Shown here: positions 1 to 8,119 of the stretch, one piece after another
How positions within the stretch are numbered: the first letter of the stretch is position 1
Layout: the number at the start of each line of letters is the position of its first letter
Origin: Galbitalea sp036271875
GTDB taxonomy: Bacteria; Actinomycetota; Actinomycetes; Actinomycetales; Microbacteriaceae
Direction of reading: 5' to 3'
Length of the DNA stretch: 64,000 bases
Assembly: GCA_036271875.1 (NCBI GenBank)
Contig: DATAZU010000017.1
Span: forward strand, 1-64,000
Program-made: the position numbers and the translations under genes
The notes under the pieces: model-generated
Told to the model about the DNA's origin: nothing
What the model saw: only the letters and a program-made list of their open reading frames with translations
The model's database searches: none

Positions 1-12
1 TACGACGGCGTT

Positions 13-1245
13 TTAGGGCGATTCGCCGCCCCTCAGGGCCTTCAACTTGCGGGGAGCCGGGGGCGCGATGCGCGAGGTGACCAGGTCTCGGATGGCCGCA
101 CGAACGGGAGACCTTGGCGCGGCATCCGCGAGGGTCCGCCCGCTCAGGATCGCGGCATCCAGCGCCTGCGCATCGAACGGGATCATCGCGGCCGACTCGA
201 TGCCGCCGAAGCGTGAGAGAGTCTGCGCCACCTGGCCGATCGGATTGAGGCCGATCGCACTGGCGCGCACCTTGTTCATGGCGACGATGACCCTGCCCTC
301 AGCGACCGTTTCGACCAGATCGACGTGAGCTCGGAGAAAGCGAGAAAGACCGACGGGATCCGCCGACCCGACCGCGACAACGCGATCGGCCTCGCGGAGA
401 GCGGTGATGCTCGCCGCGTTTCGACGCGGGGCAAATAGATCGCTGGAGATCTCCTCGTCGTGTTCGAGGTTGAAACCGGTGTCGATGACCGTGAACTCGA
501 CCCACGATCGACACAGTTCGACGGTCGCGGCGACCCGCGTCGCCGACAGCTCCGGCCAGCGGCTCGGGCGCCCGATGCCCGTGAGCACCCAGAACGCTGA
601 TCGCCCGGACCCGTAGCGCTGACCAATTCGCTCAAGCTCGACGCGGTTGAGGCTGTCTGTGCCGGCCAGCCGGCAGGCCGCAGCGAAGCCCGGCGCTTCA
701 TCCAGCATCCCGAGCGCGGGCGCGATCGAACCGCTGTAAGTGTCGACATCCGCCAGTGCGACGGAGCGCCCGGATGCGGCGAGTTCCGCGGCGATATTGA
801 TTGCGACCGTTGTGCGCCCCGGAGCGCCCGCCGGTCCCCAGACCGCGATCACCGTGCCTGGCCTGCCTGACGCGGCGGCGCGCTCCGGTTGGGGCGTGGC
901 CCCTCGAACCGGGATGACCGCGATCTCCTTCTCGATGTCCGGCCATGGCGCGTCGATGTCGACGGATTCGAGCAGGCCGAGCGTGCTCGCGTACCGCCGA
1001 TCGACCTCGCTGCCGACCAGCGCGAGGATGCGGACTCCGGCGTCATCGCACACGCCGATCAGGCTCGACGTGAGATGTCGCTCGGTCGCGGCAACGATCG
1101 CGACATCGGGTGCTGTCACCTCAATTCGGGATGCGAGCTCGTGGGCGGTCGAACACCGGGCGACGACCTCGTGTCCATGACGGATGGCGTTGGCGCCGAG
1201 GCGATCCTCGACCTCAAGCGGAAGAGCGAACGCGATGCGAACCAC
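13..1245 (-). CDS. CpaE/MinD-like P-loop ATPase of a Flp/Tad-type locus
   Basis: The 410-residue protein has an N-terminal receiver-like half and a C-terminal ParA/MinD-type ATPase half. The nucleotide loop at residues 137-146 reads GPAGAPGRTT, so the usual Walker A lysine is Arg144; a second ATPase motif with Asp167 and Asp169 follows. In the known family such proteins localise or energise Tad pilus assembly, which fits the adjacent SAF (CpaB/RcpC-type) gene. I chose the GTG at 1245, one base after the SAF stop codon, implying translational coupling; the frame stays open to 1554 but that extension lies inside the SAF gene. The rest of the pilus locus, if present, lies left of the window. Pilus function is inferred from neighbours; a secretion-system role is possible. 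Confidence 0.75.
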   Translation of the reverse strand: MVRIAFALPLEVEDRLGANAIRHGHEVVARCSTAHELASRIEVTAPDVAIVAATERHLTSSLIGVCDDAGVRILALVGSEVDRRYASTLGLLESVDIDAPWPDIEKEIAVIPVRGATPQPERAAASGRPGTVIAVWGPAGAPGRTTVAINIAAELAASGRSVALADVDTYSGSIAPALGMLDEAPGFAAACRLAGTDSLNRVELERIGQRYGSGRSAFWVLTGIGRPSRWPELSATRVAATVELCRSWVEFTVIDTGFNLEHDEEISSDLFAPRRNAASITALREADRVVAVGSADPVGLSRFLRAHVDLVETVAEGRVIVAMNKVRASAIGLNPIGQVAQTLSRFGGIESAAMIPFDAQALDAAILSGRTLADAAPRSPVRAAIRDLVTSRIAPPAPRKLKALRGGESP

Positions 1246-1246
1246 G

Positions 1247-1975
1247 TCAGTTTCCGAGCGGCAGGTCGACCGGGACAACGGACAGCACCGCGCCGTTCGC
1301 GATCGCATCGAGCACGCTCGCCGTGTCTGCTTTCGGCACGAGCAGTTCCACCGATGATCCTGTCGACGCCACGAGTTGCTTCTGGTCGATGAGCCGCACG
1401 ACGATCGCCGACGAAACGAGGACTGTCGGTGGCCCGAATGACCCGGCCCCACCGTTAACGGGTTCAGTGCCATCCGCATCCGTGCCCTGGCCCGATGGGA
1501 GGTCGCTGCCGCCCTGCATCGCGGCCCACAGGTCGACACGCGAACCGGGAGCAACGGACGCCGGGAGCGCGGTGTTGACCGAGACGACGACGGAAGTCAG
1601 CTCTGCCCCCGCTTCGCTGCCCACCGCTGAATCCGGCACCAGCTCGCCTGCCGCGACCGCCCGGGTAACGATCAGCCCCGCCGCTGGAACGTCCGAGGCC
1701 GAGAGATAGAGCGTGCTCGTGTGGCTGACTCGCACGCTCGTCGGTACGAGGTCCGATGAGTGGACCCGCTCTCCCGGAGTGAGTGTCGAACGCGCGGCGA
1801 GCACGTCGATGGATGCATTGGCCGCGTTGACAAGCCCCACCACTCCCAGCACCGAGACAACGACCAGGATCAACCCGATTGCGAATCGCGGGTCAAACCA
1901 CGGCAAACGCCGCCGCCGACCCGCGGTCTTCGCGCCCGGTTGGGTTGCCGTCTGGTATTCCCGATCCGCCGCCAT
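1247..1975 (-). CDS. SAF-domain membrane protein (CpaB/RcpC-like)
   Basis: The protein has 242 residues: a basic cytoplasmic N-terminus with an RRR cluster near residues 20-23, one transmembrane helix at about 31-53, then an extracytoplasmic SAF domain at about 56-120 and a beta-rich tail. This is the layout of CpaB/RcpC pilus-assembly proteins, though it is short for the family. The ATG at 1975 is preferred because GAGGGGAAA lies at a proper distance upstream; a longer frame to 2017 has no better ribosome site. It lies directly upstream of the CpaE-like gene and divergent from the small HTH gene. Substrate and exact complex are unknown. Confidence 0.75.
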   Translation of the reverse strand: MAADREYQTATQPGAKTAGRRRRLPWFDPRFAIGLILVVVSVLGVVGLVNAANASIDVLAARSTLTPGERVHSSDLVPTSVRVSHTSTLYLSASDVPAAGLIVTRAVAAGELVPDSAVGSEAGAELTSVVVSVNTALPASVAPGSRVDLWAAMQGGSDLPSGQGTDADGTEPVNGGAGSFGPPTVLVSSAIVVRLIDQKQLVASTGSSVELLVPKADTASVLDAIANGAVLSVVPVDLPLGN

Positions 1976-2042
1976 GGCCACTTTCCCCTCGGTGATAATT
2001 GGAAAACTAATGCTCACTTTCTTCGAGATTGCTCAGGGAAAG

Positions 2043-2051
2043 TTATCCACA
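2043..2051 (+). promoter_or_regulatory. DnaA-box-like site (TTATCCACA)
   Basis: A perfect 9-base match to the classical DnaA box lies in the divergent intergenic region between the SAF and HTH genes. A single box is not an origin; it could be a regulatory site or chance. Confidence 0.35.
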
Positions 2052-2078
2052 GCCCGGTTTGGGACTGGACGATCGCCG

Positions 2079-2084
2079 CATAAT
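2079..2084 (+). promoter_or_regulatory. -10 element (CATAAT) of a probable leaderless promoter
   Basis: CATAAT ends six bases before the ATG at 2091, and there is no ribosome binding site between them. This spacing would start transcription at or next to the start codon. Confidence 0.45.
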
Positions 2085-2090
2085 CGAGCA

Positions 2091-2375
2091 ATGAACGAGT
2101 CGGAATCCCCCACCTCACTCGGCCGATTTCTCACCCTGTCCGATACCGCCGAGGTCCTGAATATCTCCGCGTCGCAGGCCTACGCCCTGGTTCGCTCCGG
2201 CGAGCTCCCTGCGATCAAGATTGGCGCCCACGGTCACTGGCGCATCGAACGGTCGATGCTCGAGTCCTACATCGAGGCCATGTACGAGGAGGCGCGCCGC
2301 CTCAGTCTGTGGAACCAGTCTGACTATGCGAATCTCCCCGAGTTGTCGATCGGCTCTCCCGCACGACGCAGCTAA
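2091..2375 (+). CDS. Small excisionase/MerR-type helix-turn-helix protein (BldC-like)
   Basis: This 94-residue protein consists almost entirely of one winged helix-turn-helix of the excisionase/MerR class (about residues 13-62), with the typical features LTLSDTAEVLNIS, a tyrosine-containing second helix, and GHWRI in the wing. BldC-type proteins of this size are DNA-binding regulators in actinobacteria. It is transcribed away from the SAF/CpaE genes, so it may regulate them; that is inference from position. The ATG at 2091 is favoured over the longer frame from 1713, which would run through the SAF gene, and because a -10-like element lies six bases upstream. Confidence 0.8.
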   Translation: MNESESPTSLGRFLTLSDTAEVLNISASQAYALVRSGELPAIKIGAHGHWRIERSMLESYIEAMYEEARRLSLWNQSDYANLPELSIGSPARRS

Positions 2376-2387
2376 GAACGCACCCGG

Positions 2388-2987
2388 CTAGAGCCGCACG
2401 AGGACGACATCCGAAAGTCGCACGATCCGATACTCGGTGATCAACGAGTCGCGACGCGGCTGACCCGCCTCGTGCACGGCGAGATCCACGTGGTCGCGTC
2501 CAACTCGGTCGATCGTGCCATGCAGCCGATGGGTGTGTAGCCGAAGGTCGATCGCGGTGCGTCGTCTGCAGAGATCTCGCAGAACGAACTGCAGCCCGAG
2601 ACGGGCAGAGAGTGCGCCCGAAGACTCCTCCAGCTGCGGCTCCAGGCTCACCACGATCTGATCTGACTCGAGCACAATGCCGTCAATCGATTCGATCGGC
2701 ACGATGCACTGTGGCCGCCGACCGGACTCCTCCACCAGTTCCCCCGCGAGCCAGTCCCGCCCAAAGGTTGCCGGGGCGACAATCTCCCGCGATCCATCGG
2801 CCAGCAGCAGGCGGAGCGTGCGCCGCTCGGCGGAGTTCGCGGCCGCGTGCAGAGAACGAAGGCGGTCCCGGATGCCGAGCCGCGCCAGGCGAAGCCGCTC
2901 TTCTTCAACCTGGAGATCAATCTCCTCAGCGGAGAGTTCCTGCTCGAGTTGGCTCTCGAGATCGTCGAACAGGTTGTCCCAGCGCAT
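2388..2987 (-). CDS. Unrecognised 199-residue protein
   Basis: I do not recognise a family with certainty. The N-terminal 50 residues are strongly charged and helical (many Glu/Arg, likely coiled coil), starting MRWDNLFDDLESQLEQE. The remainder looks like a small beta-domain with an Sm-like feel (LLLADGSREIVAPATFGRDW..., then HGTIDRVGRDHVDLA). No signal peptide or membrane segment is seen, so it should be cytoplasmic. The ATG at 2987 is supported by TAGCGT seven bases upstream, suggesting a leaderless start; the frame is open further upstream but through intergenic DNA. It converges with the HTH gene and diverges from the Rv3235-family gene. Confidence 0.65.
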   Translation of the reverse strand: MRWDNLFDDLESQLEQELSAEEIDLQVEEERLRLARLGIRDRLRSLHAAANSAERRTLRLLLADGSREIVAPATFGRDWLAGELVEESGRRPQCIVPIESIDGIVLESDQIVVSLEPQLEESSGALSARLGLQFVLRDLCRRRTAIDLRLHTHRLHGTIDRVGRDHVDLAVHEAGQPRRDSLITEYRIVRLSDVVLVRL

Positions 2988-2994
2988 GCCCCGC

Positions 2995-3000
2995 ACGCTA
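2995..3000 (-). promoter_or_regulatory. -10 element (TAGCGT) of a probable leaderless promoter
   Basis: On the minus strand TAGCGT ends seven bases before the ATG at 2987. No Shine-Dalgarno sequence could fit in a useful leader. Confidence 0.5.
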
Positions 3001-3027
3001 GTTGCGACGCGGCGACTATCACGCCAT

Positions 3028-3036
3028 TTGTCCACA
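3028..3036 (+). promoter_or_regulatory. DnaA-box-like site (TTGTCCACA)
   Basis: TTGTCCACA is the form of the DnaA box typical of high-G+C actinobacteria. It lies in the divergent region between the 199-residue protein gene and the Rv3235-family gene, about 1 kb from the TTATCCACA at 2043. Confidence 0.35.
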
Positions 3037-3143
3037 GCCCCAAGGTTGGGGCGTGGCCTTAAACAGATCTGTCTGCTTGTATGTGAGAACTCCACTGCGT
3101 TGGGGTAGACCAACCGTTCGCCACTAGGACTTTTGGAGTGCAT

Positions 3144-3602
3144 ATGCCGCCTGCACTACCCGCTTCTGCCTCATCAGCGTCCGAACCGTCCCGGGAACGC
3201 GCTGGCCGCCCGCGCTTCGACTCCGACGACTTCTTCGGGCAGCAGCCTGCGTCGACATCATCGCTGCCCGACCCGGCGCCGCTCCTCGAGAATCTCACGC
3301 GCTGCGTGATCGAGGTTCTGGCAGGCGCCCGCGAGCTCGAGCAGCTCGCGCGGTGGGTCAGCGACGATGTTTATCGGCACTTGCTCAAGAGAGTGGTCCT
3401 CTCGAGTCGGGCCCGCCAGGCCAGGGGCCAGAAGGCAACCCGACCATCCTTCTCGATCGGGTCAACGAGTATCTGCGAGCCGCGCGACGGGGTCGTGGAA
3501 GCGGTCATCATCGTCCGCAACCGCGTCCGCACGCGAGCCGTCGCCATCCGTCTCGAGGGCCTCGACTCGCGCTGGCGCGCGACCGCGATCAACGTGTTGT
3601 AG
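3144..3602 (+). CDS. Rv3235 family protein (DUF6459)
   Basis: The protein has 152 residues. A disordered Ser/Pro-rich N-terminus (about 1-45) is followed by the conserved helical block LLENLTRCVIEVLAGARELEQ with RWVSDDVYRHLLKR, then a beta-rich tail ending in RLEGLDSRWRATAINVL. This is the signature of the actinobacterial Rv3235 family, which is found beside secA in many genomes, as here; its function is unknown. There is no signal peptide or membrane segment. The ATG at 3144 has GGAG five bases upstream; a GTG two codons earlier (3138) is the alternative start. It converges with secA, leaving 42 bp between stops. Confidence 0.8.
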   Translation: MPPALPASASSASEPSRERAGRPRFDSDDFFGQQPASTSSLPDPAPLLENLTRCVIEVLAGARELEQLARWVSDDVYRHLLKRVVLSSRARQARGQKATRPSFSIGSTSICEPRDGVVEAVIIVRNRVRTRAVAIRLEGLDSRWRATAINVL

Positions 3603-3644
3603 CCGGCCCTTCCACAGCGGCCCAGGCAACAAAACCCGCGGCAG

Positions 3645-6503
3645 CTAGTTCTTGCGGCGTTCCTGCGCGCGACGCTCGGCGCGGTTGACGGGAGGTGGGG
3701 TGTTCGGGTCGATACGCTGCCCAAAGGCACCGCGCTGCTCGCCCTGCGGTTGCTGCGGTTGCTGGGGCTGTTGCCCCTGCTGCTGTGCAAGAGCCGCTGC
3801 CTGCTCGGCCGCCTGTTGTTGCGCTTTCGCCGTCGCAGCACGCTCGACCTGGCCGCGCTGGTTGCGCACCTCGACCTCGCCCTGGTTGTCAGCACTCGGA
3901 GCCGAGTAGCTGAGTCGTTCCGCCGGCGCGCCACTCTGACCAAGACCACGAGCCTCAACAGTCGGGATGGATGCCGTTGCGTTGCCGCCCCCATCCACAC
4001 CGGCGGAGACCTCTACCTCGAGATTGAACAGGAAGCCCACCGACTCCTCGCGAATCGAACCCATCATCTGCTGGTACAGCGCGAAGCCCTCGCGCTGGTA
4101 CTCAACCAGCGGATCGCGCTGGGCCATTGCCCGCAGACCGATGCCGTCCTTCAGATAATCCATCTCATAGAGGTGATCGCGCCAGCGGCGGTCGATGACC
4201 GAGAGCACGACTCGACGCTCGAGTTCGCGCATGGCGGGCTCACCGAGCTCCTGAGTGCGGCTGTCGTAGGCGAGCTTCGCGTCGGACAGCACCTCTTTCT
4301 TGAGCATCTGGTCATCGACACGTCCGCGACTGCCTGCCTCGGTGATGACCTCGTCCACCGAGATCGAGATGGGGTACAGGGTGCGAAGTTCAGTCCAGAG
4401 TGCGTCGAAGTCCCAGTCATCGCTGTGTCCCTCGGCCGTCTGGGCGTCAATGACCTCGCCGATGACATCCTCGAGGAACTTATCGATCCGATCCTTCAGG
4501 TCGTCGCCCTCGAGGATGTGACGGCGGTCGCTGTAGATCGCCTCGCGCTGGCGATTCAGGACGTCGTCGTACTTCAGGACGTTCTTGCGGATTTCGGCGT
4601 TACGCCCCTCGACCTGCGACTGGGCACTGCGGATGGCGCGGCTGACGACCTTCGACTCGATAGCCATGTCGTTCGGAACCCCGCTGCGTCCCATGAGTGC
4701 CTCGGCCGCGCCGCTGTTGAACAGGCGCATAAGGTCGTCCTGAAGAGACAGGTAAAACCGGCTCTCGCCGGGATCGCCCTGGCGGCCGGAGCGTCCGCGT
4801 AGCTGGTTGTCGATTCGACGGGACTCGTGCCGTTCGGTACCGAGAACGTAGAGTCCACCGACGGCGACGACCTTCTCGGCCTCGTCGGCAACGATCTTCT
4901 TCACGTGGTCGTAAACGCGATCCCACTCGGCCTCGTACTCATCGGGGGTGTCGATGGGGCTGAATCCGCGGGAGTTCATCTCGGCGACGGCCAGGAATTC
5001 CGCGTTGCCGCCAAGCATGACGTCGGTACCACGACCGGCCATGTTGGTGGCGACCGTGACTGCCCCGAGACGACCGGCCTGGGCGATGATGGATGCTTCG
5101 CGCGCGTGGTTCTTCGCGTTCAGGACCTCGTGCTTGACCCCGCGCTTTGCGAGCAGGCGCGAGAGGTACTCGCTCTTTTCAACGCTGGTCGTTCCCACCA
5201 GCACCGGCTGACCAGCCTGGTGGCGCTCAACGATGTCCTCGACGACCTGGTTAAACTTCGCTTCTTCGCTCTTGTAGACAAGATCCGGCTGGTCCTTGCG
5301 GATCATCGGCTTGTTTGTCGGGATCGGAACGACGCCGAGCTTGTACGTGCCCATGAATTCGGCAGCCTCGGTTTCGGCTGTACCCGTCATGCCCGCGAGC
5401 TTCGTATAGAGGCGGAAGTAGTTCTGCAACGTCACGGTGGCGAGAGTTTGATTCTCCGCCTTGACCTCGACATGCTCCTTGGCCTCGATCGCCTGGTGAA
5501 TGCCCTCGTTATAGCGACGGCCAACCAGGATGCGACCGGTGTGCTCGTCGACAATGAGCACCTCGCCGTTCATGACGACGTAGTCCTTGTCACGCTTGAA
5601 CAGCGCCGCGGCCTTGATCGAGTTGTTCAGGAACGAAATGAGCGGCGTATTCGCCGACTCGTACAGGTTGTCGATGCCGAGATAGTCCTCGACCTTGGTG
5701 ATTCCCGGCTCAAGCACTCCGACGGTGCGTTTCTTCTCATCGACCTCGTAGTCGACCTCCGGCACCAGCTTGGTGCTGAGGTTCGCGAACTCGGTGAACC
5801 AGCGATTGGCTTCACCGGATGCCGGACCCGAGATGATCAACGGCGTGCGCGCCTCATCGATGAGGATGGAATCCACCTCGTCGACGATCGCAAAGTAGTG
5901 CGCTCGTTGCACCATGTCGCTCGCCTGCCACGCCATGTTGTCGCGCAGGTAGTCAAAGCCAAACTCGTTGTTCGTGCCATATGTGACATCGCACGCGTAC
6001 ATCTCTCGACGCTCTTCCGGCGTCTGGCCTGCGAGGATAACGCCGGTGGTCATCCCGAGCGCGCGCAGGATGCGGCCCATGAGCTCCGACTGGTAGCTGG
6101 CGAGATAGTCGTTGACCGTCACGACGTGGACGCCGCGACCCGAGATTGCATTGAGATAGGCGGGGAGTACGGCCGTGATGGTCTTGCCCTCACCCGTCTT
6201 CATCTCGGAGATATTGCCGAGGTGCAGGTTCATCCCGCCCATGATCTGCACGTCGAACGGACGCATGCCGAGCGTACGCACCGCCGCCTCGCGCACCGCG
6301 GCAAATGCCTCCGGCAGCAGGTCGTCGAGAGACTCGCCGTTCGCATAGCGTTCGCGCAGCTCCGCGGTCTCATTGCGGAGGTCGTCATCCGTCAGCGACT
6401 TGAAGTCATCTTCAAGATGATTGACCGCCTCAGCAGCTCGGTTCAGACGACGAAGAAGTCGACCCTCACCAACACGAAGGGCTCGTTCGAGGACGTTGGC
6501 CAC
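3645..6503 (-). CDS. secA: SecA preprotein translocase ATPase
   Basis: SecA drives proteins with Sec signal peptides through SecYEG using ATP. The 952-residue length fits actinobacterial SecA1. Walker A is MKTGEGKT at residues 101-108, the DEAD-type segment VDEVDSILIDEAR lies at about 208-219, and helicase motif VI is seen in QLRGRSGRQGDPG near residue 585. The C-terminus carries a Gln/Pro-rich low-complexity stretch (about residues 890-930) and ends in a basic tail; the zinc-binding SEC-C motif is absent, as is common in actinobacteria. The start is GTG at 6503, with TTGGAG about eight bases upstream. It lies downstream of hpf on the same strand, the order seen in Mycobacterium. Confidence 0.98.
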   Translation of the reverse strand: MANVLERALRVGEGRLLRRLNRAAEAVNHLEDDFKSLTDDDLRNETAELRERYANGESLDDLLPEAFAAVREAAVRTLGMRPFDVQIMGGMNLHLGNISEMKTGEGKTITAVLPAYLNAISGRGVHVVTVNDYLASYQSELMGRILRALGMTTGVILAGQTPEERREMYACDVTYGTNNEFGFDYLRDNMAWQASDMVQRAHYFAIVDEVDSILIDEARTPLIISGPASGEANRWFTEFANLSTKLVPEVDYEVDEKKRTVGVLEPGITKVEDYLGIDNLYESANTPLISFLNNSIKAAALFKRDKDYVVMNGEVLIVDEHTGRILVGRRYNEGIHQAIEAKEHVEVKAENQTLATVTLQNYFRLYTKLAGMTGTAETEAAEFMGTYKLGVVPIPTNKPMIRKDQPDLVYKSEEAKFNQVVEDIVERHQAGQPVLVGTTSVEKSEYLSRLLAKRGVKHEVLNAKNHAREASIIAQAGRLGAVTVATNMAGRGTDVMLGGNAEFLAVAEMNSRGFSPIDTPDEYEAEWDRVYDHVKKIVADEAEKVVAVGGLYVLGTERHESRRIDNQLRGRSGRQGDPGESRFYLSLQDDLMRLFNSGAAEALMGRSGVPNDMAIESKVVSRAIRSAQSQVEGRNAEIRKNVLKYDDVLNRQREAIYSDRRHILEGDDLKDRIDKFLEDVIGEVIDAQTAEGHSDDWDFDALWTELRTLYPISISVDEVITEAGSRGRVDDQMLKKEVLSDAKLAYDSRTQELGEPAMRELERRVVLSVIDRRWRDHLYEMDYLKDGIGLRAMAQRDPLVEYQREGFALYQQMMGSIREESVGFLFNLEVEVSAGVDGGGNATASIPTVEARGLGQSGAPAERLSYSAPSADNQGEVEVRNQRGQVERAATAKAQQQAAEQAAALAQQQGQQPQQPQQPQGEQRGAFGQRIDPNTPPPVNRAERRAQERRKN

Positions 6504-6525
6504 CTAAGTTACTCCAAGCGTTTGG

Positions 6526-6543
6526 CGCCACGGAGACGTGGCG
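6526..6543 (-). promoter_or_regulatory. Hairpin in the secA 5' leader
   Basis: Seven-base arms (CGCCACG/CGTGGCG) enclose a four-base loop, ending about 22 bases before the secA GTG. Immediately after it CCAA-N4-TTGG overlaps the TTGG of the Shine-Dalgarno TTGGAG. There is no U-run, so this is either an hpf terminator of the actinobacterial type or a leader structure affecting secA translation. Confidence 0.35.
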
Positions 6544-6607
6544 TTATTGACTTGTTATGGTACCAAGCAAAGTCGGGCTAAGCTGCGCGCGCAAACCCCC
6601 GGCGGTC

Positions 6608-7270
6608 TCAGCGACCCGCGTCAGCCAGCAGATCCGCGTCCTCTTCGAGCCCGATCACACCGTAGTCCCACCCCTTACGCCGGTAGACAACGCTCGGTCG
6701 CCCGGTCCCCGCCTCCAGAAAGAGGAAGAAGTCGTGGCCGACGAGTTCCATCCGGTCGACGGCATCCTCGGTTGACATCGTCTCGGCCGGGAATACCTTC
6801 GTGCGAATGACGACGGGCGAGTACTCGTCCTCGGTCTCACCCTGAACCGGCACGCTACCGGTGCTGACCTGTTCGAGAAGGTCGACGCTCGCCGGCGTGA
6901 TGTCGACAACTCGGAATCCATCGGATGATGCCTCGCGCAGCGAGACGGGCCGGTGCTGACCGCGGTGCACCTTCTTGCGATCCTTGGCCTGCCGGATGCG
7001 CTCAACGAGACGATCGATGGCGAGGTCAAACGCGACGTACTTGTCGCTGCCCGCCGACTCCGCGCGCACCACGGGGCCAGGGCCGATGAGCGTCAGCTCG
7101 ACTCGATCATCACCATTCGGACCGGTCGATTTCTCGTGGTGCCTGCACACCTTGATCTCGAGAGCAATTGACCGCTCCGCGAGGTGAGAAACCTTCTCGG
7201 CCTTCTCGGTTGCGTACTCGCGAAAGCGATCCGTGACCCCAAGGCCCTGTCCGGTAATGGTGATTTCCAC
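6608..7270 (-). CDS. hpf: Long-form hibernation-promoting factor (HPF/RaiA family)
   Basis: Long HPF binds the 30S subunit and dimerises 70S ribosomes in stationary phase. The 220-residue protein shows the N-terminal S30AE fold (residues 1-105, VEITITGQGLGVTDRFREY and then basic ribosome-contact residues) and, after a linker, the C-terminal dimerisation domain (about 165-215, VVIRTKVFPAETMSTEDAV ... FFLFLEAGTGRPSVVYRRK). The GTG at 7270 is preceded by GGAGG five bases upstream, which decides the start over the open frame up to 7501. The gene lies between the ComF-family gene and secA, the conserved actinobacterial order. Confidence 0.95.
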   Translation of the reverse strand: MEITITGQGLGVTDRFREYATEKAEKVSHLAERSIALEIKVCRHHEKSTGPNGDDRVELTLIGPGPVVRAESAGSDKYVAFDLAIDRLVERIRQAKDRKKVHRGQHRPVSLREASSDGFRVVDITPASVDLLEQVSTGSVPVQGETEDEYSPVVIRTKVFPAETMSTEDAVDRMELVGHDFFLFLEAGTGRPSVVYRRKGWDYGVIGLEEDADLLADAGR

Positions 7271-7295
7271 ACTAACCTCCAGCTTCGATATCCCT

Positions 7296-7330
7296 GGCGC
7301 GAACCATCTGCCAGGCGGATACTTCGCGCC
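7296..7330 (-). promoter_or_regulatory. Inverted repeat in the hpf leader region
   Basis: Perfect eight-base arms GGCGCGAA (7296-7303) and TTCGCGCC (7323-7330) are separated by 19 bases, ending about 25 bases before the hpf start. It could be the ComF-family gene's terminator or an hpf leader hairpin; no U-run is present. Confidence 0.3.
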
Positions 7331-7406
7331 TTTAGCCCAACCGTAGACCTCGCCCCTTGGAGTGACAAGGAATCCCATGAGAGTTACAGCAGAGTGTGCC
7401 GGGACG

Positions 7407-8039
7407 CTAGTAAAGCCGCGGCGTGAACGCGAGCGCGGCTCGCCCAACGACCTCTCCGCCCGCCGACGTGATCGCGCGAGCAGCCTCCGTGAGTGTTGCA
7501 CCGGTCGTCACGACATCGTCGATGAGCACGAAGCGCCGGCCGGCAAGAGACGTTTTGGCGATCATCGATGCCTCGAGGTTGCGCGCACGATCCTCCGCGC
7601 CGAGCGTTTTCTGACTCACCGTCGACCTCGCCGATCGCAGCACCTTCGCGGGACGGACTCCCGCGCGCTTTGCCAGTAGCGCGACCGGGTCGTACCCGCG
7701 TCGTCGCCAGGCAGCGGTGCTGGTCGGCACCGCGAGAAACTCGGCCCCGGGTTGCGCGGCTCGCGACAGTGCCTGCGCGAACGGAACGCTCAACGGGCCG
7801 GCGACATCCGTTCTTCCGCTCTCCTTGAGCGCGAGAAGCGTGCGTCGCACGACCCCTTCGTAGCGAAGAGCCGTGAAAACCGTCGAACCGTCCGCGAGGC
7901 TGCGCGGCGTCACTGCCGCCGTGAGAGCCTGCCTGCAGTGGTCGCACAGAGATCGATCGGGCGCCCCGCAGCCGGCGCAGTCAACCGGTGAGAGAACCGC
8001 GAGCGCATCGAGCAGCGCGGCACGGATGCGGGACATCAT
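7407..8039 (-). CDS. ComF family phosphoribosyltransferase-like protein
   Basis: The protein has 210 residues. The N-terminus holds a four-cysteine zinc ribbon (Cys21, Cys24, Cys32, Cys35) and the C-terminal half has the PRPP-binding signature FVLIDDVVTTGATLTEA. This is the architecture of ComF/GntX proteins, linked to DNA uptake in naturally competent bacteria but widespread with an unclear role elsewhere. Two adjacent ATG codons (8039, 8036) are possible starts. It lies downstream of lpqB and upstream of hpf on the same strand, as in Mycobacterium. Whether it acts in competence here cannot be told. Confidence 0.9.
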   Translation of the reverse strand: MMSRIRAALLDALAVLSPVDCAGCGAPDRSLCDHCRQALTAAVTPRSLADGSTVFTALRYEGVVRRTLLALKESGRTDVAGPLSVPFAQALSRAAQPGAEFLAVPTSTAAWRRRGYDPVALLAKRAGVRPAKVLRSARSTVSQKTLGAEDRARNLEASMIAKTSLAGRRFVLIDDVVTTGATLTEAARAITSAGGEVVGRAALAFTPRLY

Positions 8040-8091
8040 TCGAATATCGTCGCATGCCGTGAACAGAGCGGTCTACCGCAACATCCACCCT

Positions 8092-8100
8092 GTGGATAGC
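8092..8100 (-). promoter_or_regulatory. DnaA-box-like site (CTATCCACA on the minus strand)
   Basis: An eight-of-nine match to TTATCCACA lies between the ComF-family gene and lpqB. It is the third such site in the first 8 kb; significance is uncertain. Confidence 0.2.
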
Positions 8101-8119
8101 CACCGGCGGGTACCGCGCG

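Noticed and set aside
13..1554. 513-residue version of the CpaE-like protein
   Set aside because: The extra 103 residues overlap the SAF gene and are Arg/Ser-rich without family similarity; the coupled GTG at 1245 fits better.
2043..3036. Replication origin
   Set aside because: Only two perfect DnaA-box-like sites a kilobase apart, no dnaA/dnaN genes and no AT-rich unwinding region.
3740..3850. CAG/CTG-rich low-complexity DNA as a possible regulatory repeat
   Set aside because: It encodes the Gln/Pro-rich tail of SecA; ordinary coding low complexity.
4827..6581. A 584-codon open frame on the plus strand
   Set aside because: It lies entirely antisense to secA; long antisense frames are common in high-G+C genes, and it has no ribosome site or recognisable domain.
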